64,000 bases of DNA from Paenibacillus tyrphae (lineage in GTDB: Bacteria > Bacillota > Bacilli > Paenibacillales > NBRC-103111): positions 1-64,000 of the forward strand of contig NZ_JNVM01000011.1 of the NCBI RefSeq assembly GCF_000722545.1. The letters run 5' to 3'. Both the position numbers and the translations under genes were made by a program. Shown here in pieces: positions 10,061 to 17,915 of this stretch. Below the pieces are notes generated by a model. It had not been told where the DNA came from, did no database searches, and worked only from the letters and a program-made list of their open reading frames with translations. How positions within the stretch are numbered: the stretch's first letter is position 1; each line of letters begins with the position of its first letter.

Positions 10061-10088
10061 GCGACCTTGAGAGAGGTCGTTTTTTTGA
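10061..10088 (+). terminator. Terminator at the right edge of the island
   Basis: CGACCT TGAGAG AGGTCG stem-loop followed by seven T residues. It closes the AT-rich region; GC content rises right after it. Confidence 0.8.
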
Positions 10089-10114
10089 TGGCTTTTTTTG
10101 CTGCTTCGTCCTTG

Positions 10115-10144
10115 GTATAAGAAGGTCGCGGACTTCGCATGTTA
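10115..10144 (+). promoter_or_regulatory. Possible sigma-G (forespore) promoter
   Basis: GTATA (10115-10119), 18-base spacer, CATGTTA (10138-10144). This is close to the known sigma-G pattern (GHATR, about 18 bases, CATWHTA) with one -10 mismatch. It precedes a cluster that ends in a spore-protein gene. Confidence 0.4.
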
Positions 10145-10165
10145 ACAACCATGGAGGTGTGACTC

Positions 10166-10513
10166 ATGAGCAAAAAGGACAGCTTGCAAGTGGACAACCA
10201 ACGTTTGGTGAAAGCTTGGGCGAGAACGCTGCCGACCGTCCTGAACGCCTCGGACCGTGCGGAAGTGAAGGCGGATGAAGCGGAGGCGAACGTCATTCGG
10301 ATTCATATCGCAACAGCCGGACGAAGCAATTACAGTTTCGATTTTAAATGCACATATGTCGATTCGCGGGAAGTGCAGGTGGAGTTGGTCGACGTTGAGA
10401 GGGAAGGGACGACTGTCGACGAGCGGACCGACGTCATTCAAACGCTTGTGGACGATTATGTAAGGCATATCCACGAATGTGCTCAGCAGCTTCATGCTTT
10501 TACGCATAGCTAA
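10166..10513 (+). CDS. Conserved-looking hypothetical protein
   Basis: A soluble 115-residue protein with no signal or membrane segment, starting MSKKDSLQVDNQRLVKAW. I do not recognise its family. It has a strong ribosome site (GGAGGTG, 10153-10159) and is the first of three closely spaced genes, the last of which is sspP. Possible forespore expression is suggested by the upstream sigma-G-like promoter. It could be a minor spore protein. Confidence 0.75.
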   Translation: MSKKDSLQVDNQRLVKAWARTLPTVLNASDRAEVKADEAEANVIRIHIATAGRSNYSFDFKCTYVDSREVQVELVDVEREGTTVDERTDVIQTLVDDYVRHIHECAQQLHAFTHS

Positions 10514-10531
10514 ATGGAGGAAGGTCAAGTC

Positions 10532-10711
10532 ATGACTCAAAATAAAAGCAGTGTCGATAAAAATTTGCAAAATGTCGTGAAGGATTTGGACAAAACGACG
10601 GTAACCAGCCATCAAGCTCAACAAGTACAGCAGCAAACAAACGATCATCGGCACCAAGATGCCCTGAACCACGATAAACCGCCTCATGAGCCGATGTCCG
10701 ATATCGACTGA
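10532..10711 (+). CDS. Small hydrophilic hypothetical protein
   Basis: A 59-residue, Gln/Asn/His/Asp-rich protein (MTQNKSSVDKNLQNVVKDLD at the start) with no predicted fold that I recognise. The ATG at 10514 belongs to the ribosome site ATGGAGGAAGG, so ATG at 10532 is the start. It sits 18 bases after the previous gene and 17 before sspP. This composition is common in minor small acid-soluble spore proteins, but that role is a guess. Confidence 0.6.
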   Translation: MTQNKSSVDKNLQNVVKDLDKTTVTSHQAQQVQQQTNDHRHQDALNHDKPPHEPMSDID

Positions 10712-10728
10712 AGGGAGAAGGTCTAACG

Positions 10729-10872
10729 ATGCCTAAAGATATTCCACAAGCAGTCAACCCTCCAAGCGGCCGACATAACCGGGAAGAGAGCCGTCAGCCG
10801 AATGTCCCCTTGTCCGGTTCGAAAAAAGTAAAAAATCAAAACCACAGCCGTCAAAAAAACGGCGAAGGGTAA
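10729..10872 (+). CDS. sspP: Small acid-soluble spore protein P
   Basis: A 47-residue basic protein ending LSGSKKVKNQNHSRQKNGEG. This matches the family core of B. subtilis SspP (LDGSKKVKNRNHTRQK, recalled from memory). It is a minor SASP made in the forespore and kept in the spore core. The start ATG follows AAGGGAGAAGG, and a terminator closes the cluster. It identifies the organism as a spore former. Confidence 0.85.
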   Translation: MPKDIPQAVNPPSGRHNREESRQPNVPLSGSKKVKNQNHSRQKNGEG

Positions 10873-10880
10873 CACAAATA

Positions 10881-10914
10881 AGCCTCTTACTTTTTGTAAG
10901 AGGCTGTTGTTTTT
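10881..10914 (+). terminator. sspP terminator
   Basis: Perfect 10-bp stem AGCCTCTTAC/GTAAGAGGCT with TTTTT loop, followed by GTTGTTTTT. Confidence 0.88.
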
Positions 10915-10925
10915 ATACTACATGG

Positions 10926-11120
10926 TTATAGATTGTTTTTTTCTCTCTCCACCCTAAGAAAGCATTCGTTCAATAACAAGTGAGCCATCTCTTCGTTATC
11001 CGCATATCCGTATAACGAAGACCCGCCTGCTATCGCATCACATACATCGTCCAACATGGTACAAATGGAAATGGAGTATTCATCATAAATGATGTAATAG
11101 CAGCTGTTTGCCGGCATCAT
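10926..11120 (-). CDS. Small acidic hypothetical protein
   Basis: A 64-residue protein from ATG at 11120 (MMPANSCYYIIYDEYSISIC), convergent with the sspP cluster. GAGGTGG lies just upstream on the minus strand. A GTG at 11126 is an alternative that overlaps this ribosome site. I do not recognise the family. Tyr, Ile and acidic residues are frequent and no membrane helix is evident. Confidence 0.5.
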   Translation of the reverse strand: MMPANSCYYIIYDEYSISICTMLDDVCDAIAGGSSLYGYADNEEMAHLLLNECFLRVEREKNNL

Positions 11121-11386
11121 GTCCACCTCGATTTTGTGATTGAAACCTTATTTTACCATAGGGCGCAACAAAAGAGAATGCATTTTTTGCGTGATATTAA
11201 TCACTTTTTGCGTCATAATGCACAAGGCGTTGCATGAATTTGTAAACGAACAAGAGCTTATCTCGACCTGAGTGGCAGGACAAGGGGAATCGTCGTAAAA
11301 TAGTTAGAAACCGACTGTTGCCTGCCGTGCATCGGGTTTCCTCCACGTCGCACGCAATCAAGATTGTCGGAGGGAGGAGTGGTCTG

Positions 11387-12130
11387 ATGATTCATTTGAA
11401 AACGCCGCAAGAAATTGCTTTAATGGCCAAAGCCGGAGCCGTTTTGGCGAAGTGCCATCAAGAAATCGCCAAGATGGTTCGTCCCGGGCTGACGACACTT
11501 GAAATCAATGATTTTGCCGAACGATTCATAAACGAACAAGGGGCAAAACAAGTGACCAAAGGCTACAAAGGATATCCGTTCGCCACCTGCGCTTCCGTGA
11601 ACGATGTCATTGCCCACGGCTTTCCTAGCGAAGAGCCGCTGCAGGAGGGGGATATCTTAAAGATGGATATTGTCTGCAGCTACGATGGGTGGATGGCCGA
11701 CTCTTGCCGTACGTATGCCGTCGGAAAAATATCGGAGGAAGCGGAGCGGTTGGTTCGCGTTACGAAGGAGTGTCTGGATTTGTCCATCCCCAAAGCCATT
11801 GTCGGCAATCGAATCGGGGACGTCATGCATGTGGTGCAGCAGCACGCTCAGCAAGCGGGCTTTTCCATCGTTCGCGATTTAGTCGGACACGGCATCGGCC
11901 GCGAAATGCACGAGGAACCTTCCTTTGCGCATGTCGGCAAGCCGGGGCGCGGATTTCTGCTGCAGGAAGGCATGGTGATCACGATCGAGCCGATGATCAA
12001 CGCGGGAAAGCATGAGATGTTTATCGACTTCGACGGCTGGACCGCCAGAACGTATGACGGCAGCCTGTCGGCGCAATTCGAGCATACGGTTGCCATTACC
12101 CGCGACGGTCCGCTCATTTTAACCGAATGA
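11387..12130 (+). CDS. map: Methionine aminopeptidase, type I
   Basis: Removes the initiator methionine from nascent proteins. The 247-residue pita-bread fold carries the metal-binding residues expected for type I enzymes: Asp in MDIVCSYDGW and in MADSC, His in VGHGIGREMHEEP, and Glu in TIEPM and QFEHT. The ATG at 11387 follows GGAGGGAGGAG; an open frame back to 11318 has no ribosome site. It stands alone, away from the ribosomal-protein operon where mapA usually lies, so it may be a second copy like B. subtilis YflG. Confidence 0.93.
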   Translation: MIHLKTPQEIALMAKAGAVLAKCHQEIAKMVRPGLTTLEINDFAERFINEQGAKQVTKGYKGYPFATCASVNDVIAHGFPSEEPLQEGDILKMDIVCSYDGWMADSCRTYAVGKISEEAERLVRVTKECLDLSIPKAIVGNRIGDVMHVVQQHAQQAGFSIVRDLVGHGIGREMHEEPSFAHVGKPGRGFLLQEGMVITIEPMINAGKHEMFIDFDGWTARTYDGSLSAQFEHTVAITRDGPLILTE

Positions 12131-12133
12131 AGA

Positions 12134-12178
12134 ACAAGAGCCTGCGGCACGAAACGAAATCGTACTGCGGGCTCTTGG
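12134..12178. terminator. Shared hairpin between map and the convergent small gene
   Basis: CAAGAGCC...GGGCTCTTG arms, extended inside by CTGCGG/CTGCGG-type partial pairing. The short T-run lies on the minus-strand exit side (TTGTTCTT), so it more likely ends the minus-strand gene. Confidence 0.45.
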
Positions 12179-12184
12179 CCGTTG

Positions 12185-12340
12185 TCAAACTTGCTCGTTT
12201 GGTTCGTTTTTTGGCGTTTCAGAGACATCCGTCTGTTTCGAAGAGCCCAGTTCGCCGGTGGCGTCCGGCTTGACATCGTTGATCGCTTCGTTGTTGAAAA
12301 TGTAAATCTCTTCGTCCGAATCGTTCCTGCTGACCATCGG
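12185..12340 (-). CDS. Small hypothetical protein
   Basis: A 51-residue acidic protein starting MVSRNDSDEEIYIFNNEAIN. The ATG at 12340 is preceded on the minus strand by GAGGTGACGCCG, a good ribosome site; longer starts are less likely. The C-terminal half is low-complexity and probably disordered. It is convergent with map. I do not recognise a function. Confidence 0.55.
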   Translation of the reverse strand, partial: PMVSRNDSDEEIYIFNNEAINDVKPDATGELGSSKQTDVSETPKNEPNEQV

Positions 12341-12404
12341 CGTCACCTCAACGCTAGTATGGCTTGAGGGACGTTTTTTAATGCACAAATTGCGCGGTCA
12401 GAAA

Positions 12405-12438
12405 AGCAAAAAGAGGCCCTCTTCGGCCTCTTTTTCTA
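12405..12438. terminator. Bidirectional terminator (tRNA-Arg side)
   Basis: Stem AAGAGGCC/GGCCTCTT with 6-base loop. A-run on the left and T-run on the right allow termination on either strand. It is best placed to end tRNA-Arg transcription on the minus strand. Confidence 0.75.
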
Positions 12439-12466
12439 ATGTTATCGGATCTTACATAAGTATATA

Positions 12467-12539
<73 letters not shown>

Positions 12540-12557
12540 TCAATTCAAGTAATACTC

Positions 12558-12586
12558 ATTATACCATACCGTGCAAAGGGAATAAA
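12558..12586 (-). promoter_or_regulatory. tRNA-Arg promoter
   Basis: On the minus strand TTTATT, 17-base spacer and TATAAT with an extended TGG, about 19 bases upstream of the tRNA. Confidence 0.6.
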
Positions 12587-12729
12587 GTCGATCTCCGTTG
12601 ACGGGCTGCAGAGCGAAACACAAAAATATACAGGCAGAGCATAAATTAGCACATTTTCTGTACAAGGAAAAGTTTGGTATGTTCTTCTTACAAGCGTTTT
12701 CCAAAAATTCGATGAAATCGGAGGGATGC

Positions 12730-15510
12730 ATGATGGCTTGGCGCAAGTGGATAGGTCTCCCCCTTTCTTTTATCCTGGCCGTAACGCTTGGAATGCCGGC
12801 TATAAAAACGGAGGCGGCAGAACAGCCTGTCAATCTGGTAAGGAATAAGCCGGTCCAAACAAGCTCGCAAGCAAGCTCCACCGGACCGGGGACAGCCGCC
12901 GTCGACGGCGATGCCTCGACATTCTGGCAGCCCCTGGCGAAAGACCGGGAGGATATGAACGTGTGGATCTCGGCGGATCTGGGTAAGGCGGAGACGTTCA
13001 ATACATTTACGATATCGTTTCGGAGTGTGGACATGGTGTCGGCCGTAAGCGCACTTGTGTCGTCGGACGGTACGACTTGGGAAGAGGTTGCGTCCAAGAA
13101 GAGCGATTTGATCGCACAGGATAAAATCCGGTTTAAGGATATCTCCGCACGGTACGTGAAGCTGGATATTACGCTCAGCAGGAACAGCAATGTCAATTTG
13201 TTCGAATGGGGCGTTTACCGGGAGAATGGGGACGGTCCGGGACCGAATCCGGAGGAACCGGCCGTTCCGGCGGACTTGGCAAGCGTTTATTTCGTTAAGG
13301 AGAACGGTCAGCCTTATGCGGTAAACGAAGCCATTGAGCTGAAGAAGGGCGAGTCGAGGACACTGTCGCTGAAATTGAAAGGAAAGCGAAAGAACGGCGA
13401 TATCGTCGACTTGTCCAAATATAATAAAACGTTAAAAACGAATACGAAGTTCATCACGGTGGAGCAGAACGGAACCGTTACGGCGCTTCAAGTCGGAGTG
13501 AGCACGGTGTATACGGAAGTGAAGGTGAACAAAGACCTGATGCTGACTACCCCGGATCTTTGGATCTTGGTCAAAGATCCGAACGAGTTTTTGGCGGAAG
13601 CTGTGATTGCGAATACTTCGCTCACTCATCCCCGTATGAAAACGGAGACCGGCCAACCTGCGGTACTTCAGCCCGGTGACGATTTTCCGGCCGTATCGGT
13701 GCAGGCGAACGTGAAGTTGGACGTGAGCGGGAGCGTGGTCCGGAACGGTCAGTCTATTGCGGTTATTCCGAAAGTAGCTGTGAACAAGTCGGAGACGAAG
13801 AACGTGAAGCTTCCGCTCAAAGCCGATCAACCCGGAAGCTACGAGATCCGGCTGACGCTGCAAAGAGAAGGCTTGCCTCCGGCCTATGACGTGTTTTATT
13901 TTACGGCAATGGATTCGGCTGCGATTCCGGGCGGGCAGAGCAGCATTGCGTATATGGGGCCTGACGGCAAGCTTGGGTATGTCCCGGACTATAAAGGCAA
14001 CCGGGTGATCGATTTCTCGGGCTCCGGGTATATGGGCGGCGGGGTCCAACTTCCGGATGTGCAGGCCCGGGTAGCTGTCGAGCCGGGAGAAGGCGACGCT
14101 ACGGCGCGAATCCAGCAAGCGATCGATCAGGTATCTCAAATGCCGGTCGGGTCCGACGGATTTCGCGGAGCGGTACTGCTGAAAAAGGGGCGCTACGAGA
14201 TCGAAGGCACGCTGTACGTACGAACGAGCGGCGTCGTGTTGCGTGGGGAAGGGCAGTACGAGGGAGGTACGCTCCTGTTCGGCTCGGGGAACAAACCGCG
14301 CAATCTGATCGAAATCGGCTCATCCAAAGGGCCGGTTATCGACAACGGTTCCATGACGGACGTTACGGACTTGTATGTCCCTTCTGGAGCGAAAACGTTC
14401 CATGTGAAAGACGCAAGCGCCTATAGAGTAGGTGATAAAGTCATCGTGCGCCGGATCGGCAATGCCCGTTTTATTACCGAAATCGGCATGGATTATATTT
14501 ATAAACGGCCGGGAGGCACCGTCAGTCAATGGGGACCGTTCAACCTCGATTTTGACCGCGTCATTACCGGCATTAACGGCAATGAGATTACGGTGGACGC
14601 GCCGCTAGCGAACAGCATCGAGCTTCGTTGGGGCGGCGGACAGCTCTATAAATACAATGACGACGAGCGGATCGAAAAGGTAGGCGTGGAGAAGATGCGG
14701 GCGGATTCGGCTTTTGACCCGTCCGTCATCGATACGGCCATGGATAATGGCAAGACCGATCCGTATTATGCCGATGAGAAGCATACCGAGCGCTTTGTCA
14801 TGATGAACAGTGTGAAAAATGCTTGGGTCCGGGACGTGACCGGATATCACTTGGCCTATGCCTTGGTGCAAATGGGACGCAACGCGAAATGGGTAACCGT
14901 ACAGGACTCCAAAGTGTTCGATATGGTCAGCATTATTACAGGCGGACGACGTTACGCCTACTACATTCAAGGGCAGCAAAATTTAGTGCAGCGTACGTAT
15001 GCGGAGACGGCAAGGCACGGTTATGTGGTGGACAGCCGCGTGCAGGGGCCAAACGTATTTCTCGAAGGCGAGAGCCGGATCGACTACAACACAAGCGAGC
15101 CGCATCACCGCTGGTCGGTCGGCGGGCTGTTCGACAATATCAAGTCCCCGATCATGATCCGGGATCGGGCTTGGCTGGGAAGCGGCCACGGCTGGGCGGG
15201 AGCGAACTATGTCACATGGAATACCGAAGGAAAGCTGACGAGCCAGCAGCCGCCGACGGCCCAAAACTATGCGATCGGTCACGTAGGAGAGAAGGTTCCC
15301 GGATTTTTGCCGGATACGGATTACGACACAAGGCCGCGTAAGGATGCTTACTGGGAGTCGCATGGGCAGCATGTGACTCCGGTCAGCCTATATAAGCAGC
15401 AATTGAAAGAGCGCTTGGGCGAGCAAGCGCTGCAAAATATCGCTTACCATCCGGTAGGGGGAGGTTCGCTGGATACGCCGATCCCTCAGCAATCATCTCA
15501 AGGCAATTAG
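12730..15510 (+). CDS. Secreted F5/8 type C (CBM32-like) and beta-helix protein
   Basis: A 926-residue exported protein. The signal peptide ends near IKTEAAEQ. Residues about 30-160 look like a discoidin/F5-8C sugar-binding domain (NKPVQTSSQAS, AVDGDASTFWQP, ARYVKLDI). A beta-rich linker with an Ig/BIG2-like piece follows (NGTVTALQVGVSTVYTEV). The C-terminal ~430 residues resemble a pectate-lyase-type right-handed beta-helix (IQQAIDQVSQ, GAVLLKKGRYEIEGTLYVR, GVVLRGEGQ). It probably binds or cleaves a polysaccharide outside the cell. The substrate and catalytic residues cannot be named. The ATG at 12730 follows CGGAGGGATGC; the frame stays open back to 12598. Confidence 0.85.
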   Translation: MMAWRKWIGLPLSFILAVTLGMPAIKTEAAEQPVNLVRNKPVQTSSQASSTGPGTAAVDGDASTFWQPLAKDREDMNVWISADLGKAETFNTFTISFRSVDMVSAVSALVSSDGTTWEEVASKKSDLIAQDKIRFKDISARYVKLDITLSRNSNVNLFEWGVYRENGDGPGPNPEEPAVPADLASVYFVKENGQPYAVNEAIELKKGESRTLSLKLKGKRKNGDIVDLSKYNKTLKTNTKFITVEQNGTVTALQVGVSTVYTEVKVNKDLMLTTPDLWILVKDPNEFLAEAVIANTSLTHPRMKTETGQPAVLQPGDDFPAVSVQANVKLDVSGSVVRNGQSIAVIPKVAVNKSETKNVKLPLKADQPGSYEIRLTLQREGLPPAYDVFYFTAMDSAAIPGGQSSIAYMGPDGKLGYVPDYKGNRVIDFSGSGYMGGGVQLPDVQARVAVEPGEGDATARIQQAIDQVSQMPVGSDGFRGAVLLKKGRYEIEGTLYVRTSGVVLRGEGQYEGGTLLFGSGNKPRNLIEIGSSKGPVIDNGSMTDVTDLYVPSGAKTFHVKDASAYRVGDKVIVRRIGNARFITEIGMDYIYKRPGGTVSQWGPFNLDFDRVITGINGNEITVDAPLANSIELRWGGGQLYKYNDDERIEKVGVEKMRADSAFDPSVIDTAMDNGKTDPYYADEKHTERFVMMNSVKNAWVRDVTGYHLAYALVQMGRNAKWVTVQDSKVFDMVSIITGGRRYAYYIQGQQNLVQRTYAETARHGYVVDSRVQGPNVFLEGESRIDYNTSEPHHRWSVGGLFDNIKSPIMIRDRAWLGSGHGWAGANYVTWNTEGKLTSQQPPTAQNYAIGHVGEKVPGFLPDTDYDTRPRKDAYWESHGQHVTPVSLYKQQLKERLGEQALQNIAYHPVGGGSLDTPIPQQSSQGN

Positions 15511-15569
15511 GACGAATGGGGCCGAGGAGCGTCTTGAGGCCGCATTTATGAATTCATAGTAGGTCACAG

Positions 15570-15604
15570 GAGCCGGGCGTTGTCCGGCTCTTGTTTTGTT
15601 TTCC
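15570..15604 (+). terminator. Terminator after the beta-helix gene
   Basis: GAGCCGG/CCGGCTC stem with 7-base loop followed by TTGTTTTGTTTT. Confidence 0.85.
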
Positions 15605-15667
15605 ATTGTCCCCGTCCGGGATGATCGTTACAATAAAGAGATCTTTTTTTTAAAGTTTTAAAAAATC

Positions 15668-16276
15668 ATGCAGGGTTTGGTTTCACCGGGTTCGTCTATT
15701 CGCAGAGAAGGGAGGGGGAGAACGATTACAGAAGAAGCATGGATTGCGCGCATCGTATCGGGCGACGCGGATGCGTTCCGTGAACTCGTGGACAAATATG
15801 GAAGTTATTTGTTCCAAGCGGTCTACGGGGTATTGCGTTCGACGAAAGATGCAGAAGACGTCACGCAGGAAGCGCTGCTGAAAATATATGCGTCTCTCCC
15901 CCAGTACCGGTACCAAGGTCTTAAAACCTGGCTCACGCGAATCGCCGTCAATAAAGCGATCGATTTCAAACGGTCGCAGGACCGCAAGAAAGAAGACTTA
16001 ACGGATGACTGGGAGGGACGCACGCCTCCCGAACCGCTCCAGAGCAGTCCCGTAGAGACGCAGGTCATCCGGCGCGAGAGAAGCACATATGTTCGCGAGC
16101 GTCTGGATCGTCTGCCGGAAAATTACCGGGATGTCGTGGTCGCCTTTTATATCGAGGAAAAAAGCTATCAACAGATCGCCGAAGAGCAGCAGGTGGCGAT
16201 CAAAACGGTGGAATCGAAGCTGTACCGGGCAAAGCAATATATGCGGAAGGTTTGGAAGGAGGAGGAGTGGGAATGA
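15668..16276 (+). CDS. ECF-type RNA polymerase sigma factor
   Basis: Directs RNA polymerase to stress-type promoters. Region 2 (DAFRELVDKYGSYLFQAVYG, AEDVTQEALLKIYASL, KTWLTRIAVNKAIDFKR) and region 4 (LPENYRDVVVAFYIEEKSYQ, VAIKTVESKLYRAKQ) are both present, with a sigma-W-like length. The coordinates use ATG at 15668, which has no ribosome site. The only strong site (AGGGAGGGGGAG, 15709-15720) lies inside this frame and points to an ATT codon at 15725, where homologous sigma factors would begin (ITEEAWIARIVSGD). It overlaps its anti-sigma gene by ATGA. Confidence 0.9.
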   Translation: MQGLVSPGSSIRREGRGRTITEEAWIARIVSGDADAFRELVDKYGSYLFQAVYGVLRSTKDAEDVTQEALLKIYASLPQYRYQGLKTWLTRIAVNKAIDFKRSQDRKKEDLTDDWEGRTPPEPLQSSPVETQVIRRERSTYVRERLDRLPENYRDVVVAFYIEEKSYQQIAEEQQVAIKTVESKLYRAKQYMRKVWKEEEWE

Positions 16277-16785
16277 ATCAACACAGGCCGCTGAACATCT
16301 GGATGCAGTATGTGAACGATGAGTTGCCGCCGGAGGAGAGGGAGCGCTGCGAGGCGCATCTGGACGACTGTGACGCCTGCCTGGAGCTGTACATGGAGTG
16401 TATCGGGCAACTGGCGGACCGGCTGCCGGCACTACCGGATACGGACGCTTTTGCCGCTGCGGTCATGCAGCGTTGGACGGAAAAGCAGGCGCTGGCTCCT
16501 GGGGCCGAAAATCATCCGGCGAACCAATCGGCAGAACGCAAACAGCGTATTCCCTGGACGCAGAGTCCCTTCTTCCATTATGCTGTTGCTGCGGCCATCA
16601 CGCTGCTCTTAATGAGTACCGGCGTGTTCCGCTCGCTCATGGGCCATCCGGAGCCCGGCCGTATGTCCTATTCCGCTTCCGATCGGACGGAAGCCTATGT
16701 TCCGTTCTCCGAAATCTTGCTGGAGAAAACGATCGGCTTACTTGATTCCATCCAACCGAAACATGAAAGAGGAGGTACCCGATGA
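16273..16785 (+). CDS. Zinc-finger anti-sigma factor (membrane)
   Basis: Expected to hold the ECF sigma factor at the membrane until a signal arrives. The cytoplasmic N-terminus has the ZAS motif HLDDCDACLELY (HxxxCxxC), and one membrane helix lies at about residues 105-125 (YAVAAAITLLLMSTGVF). The outer tail is short, about 50 residues. The start ATG overlaps the sigma stop codon, and its own stop overlaps the next gene, so the three are translationally coupled. The inducing signal is unknown. Confidence 0.85.
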   Translation: MNQHRPLNIWMQYVNDELPPEERERCEAHLDDCDACLELYMECIGQLADRLPALPDTDAFAAAVMQRWTEKQALAPGAENHPANQSAERKQRIPWTQSPFFHYAVAAAITLLLMSTGVFRSLMGHPEPGRMSYSASDRTEAYVPFSEILLEKTIGLLDSIQPKHERGGTR

Positions 16786-17915
16786 ACACATATAAAAGTC
16801 CGGTGGCGGCGTTCCTGCTGTCGTTCATTCCCGGACTAGGCCATTTGTATATGGGGCGCGCATTCCGGGGGTTAGTATACGGATTCGGATTTTTTGGCCT
16901 GGCGCTGCTGACGTTCTTTGTCGCTATACATTCAAGGGGAAACGACGCGTTCTACATTCTGTTAGTTGCCCTTGCTATTGCCGTCATAAACGTCTTCGAT
17001 ATGGTGTTCTTCCTACTCACCCGGGGCGGCCGTCCCCCTGCCCGCTGGCAGCCTACGAGCGGAGAAGGCCAGCCGTATGGACCTGCAGAGGGAAGCTACC
17101 GGTCTTGGCCGCATGATGCCGCGGCTCCGATGAACGACCGGTTTCGCACCATTGCGCTTTCTTTCGTTCCTGGGCTCGGTCATCTCTACCTGGGGCTGAT
17201 GCAGCGCGGGCTTGGCTTTATGGTCTTGTTCTTCGGTCTGACGGTGATGATCTTCTTCCTCAGCGTCATTACGCACCGCGACGTATTCTTCGTATTCCTC
17301 GGCGCGCTGCCGGTCATTTGGCTGTACTGCATGTTCGACTGTGTACAGCAGTATGGACGGAAGGAGCGGGGAGAGGTCCTGACGGACCGGACGATCTTTG
17401 ATGAATTTCAAGAAAGCCGGGAGTCGGGCAAGAAGAATAAAACGCTCGCTACGCTGCTCTCGATTTTCCCCGGGGCGGGGCATATGTATCTGGGCCTGCA
17501 AAAGCGCGGCCTGCAGCTCATGGCGGCCTTTCTGTTCTGCATCTATATCATGGATGTGATGCGGCTGTCGCTGTTCATGTTTCTGATTCCGATCCTGTGG
17601 TTTTTCAGCTTCTTCGACGCGTTGCAGATGGTGTCCAAGGTCGGCCGTGAGGAATTAAGGGATGTACCGGTCATTGGCTGGCTGCTGCACCATCAGCGGT
17701 GGGTCGGGTACGGATTGCTAGCACTCGGGGTGTACTATTTACTCGATCGCGTGCTGCTGAGCACGCTGGATATCTGGCTTCCGGAAGAACTGCAGCGGCA
17801 GGTCATGCGATGGTTCGACCAGTATTTCCAGACGTTCGTCATCTCGGTGCTGCTGATTGGCGGGGGCATCCGGCTTCTGCTCGGGAATAAAAAGGGCAGG
17901 GGGAAGCGCTCATGA
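16782..17915 (+). CDS. Multi-spanning membrane protein with three FIPGLGHLY-type repeats
   Basis: A 377-residue integral membrane protein. The segment SFIPGLGHLYMG is repeated as SFVPGLGHLYLG and SIFPGAGHMYLG at roughly residues 14, 127 and 226, each followed by a pair of hydrophobic helices. Two more helices lie at the C-terminus. The repeats resemble TM2-type membrane hairpins, suggesting internal triplication. It overlaps the anti-sigma gene (ATGA) and the next frame (ATGA), so it belongs to the same envelope-stress operon. Its biochemical role is not known to me. Confidence 0.8.
   Translation: MNTYKSPVAAFLLSFIPGLGHLYMGRAFRGLVYGFGFFGLALLTFFVAIHSRGNDAFYILLVALAIAVINVFDMVFFLLTRGGRPPARWQPTSGEGQPYGPAEGSYRSWPHDAAAPMNDRFRTIALSFVPGLGHLYLGLMQRGLGFMVLFFGLTVMIFFLSVITHRDVFFVFLGALPVIWLYCMFDCVQQYGRKERGEVLTDRTIFDEFQESRESGKKNKTLATLLSIFPGAGHMYLGLQKRGLQLMAAFLFCIYIMDVMRLSLFMFLIPILWFFSFFDALQMVSKVGREELRDVPVIGWLLHHQRWVGYGLLALGVYYLLDRVLLSTLDIWLPEELQRQVMRWFDQYFQTFVISVLLIGGGIRLLLGNKKGRGKRS

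Noticed and set aside
10514..10531. Start of the 59-residue protein at ATG 10514
   Set aside because: This ATG is part of the ribosome site ATGGAGGAAGG that serves ATG 10532.
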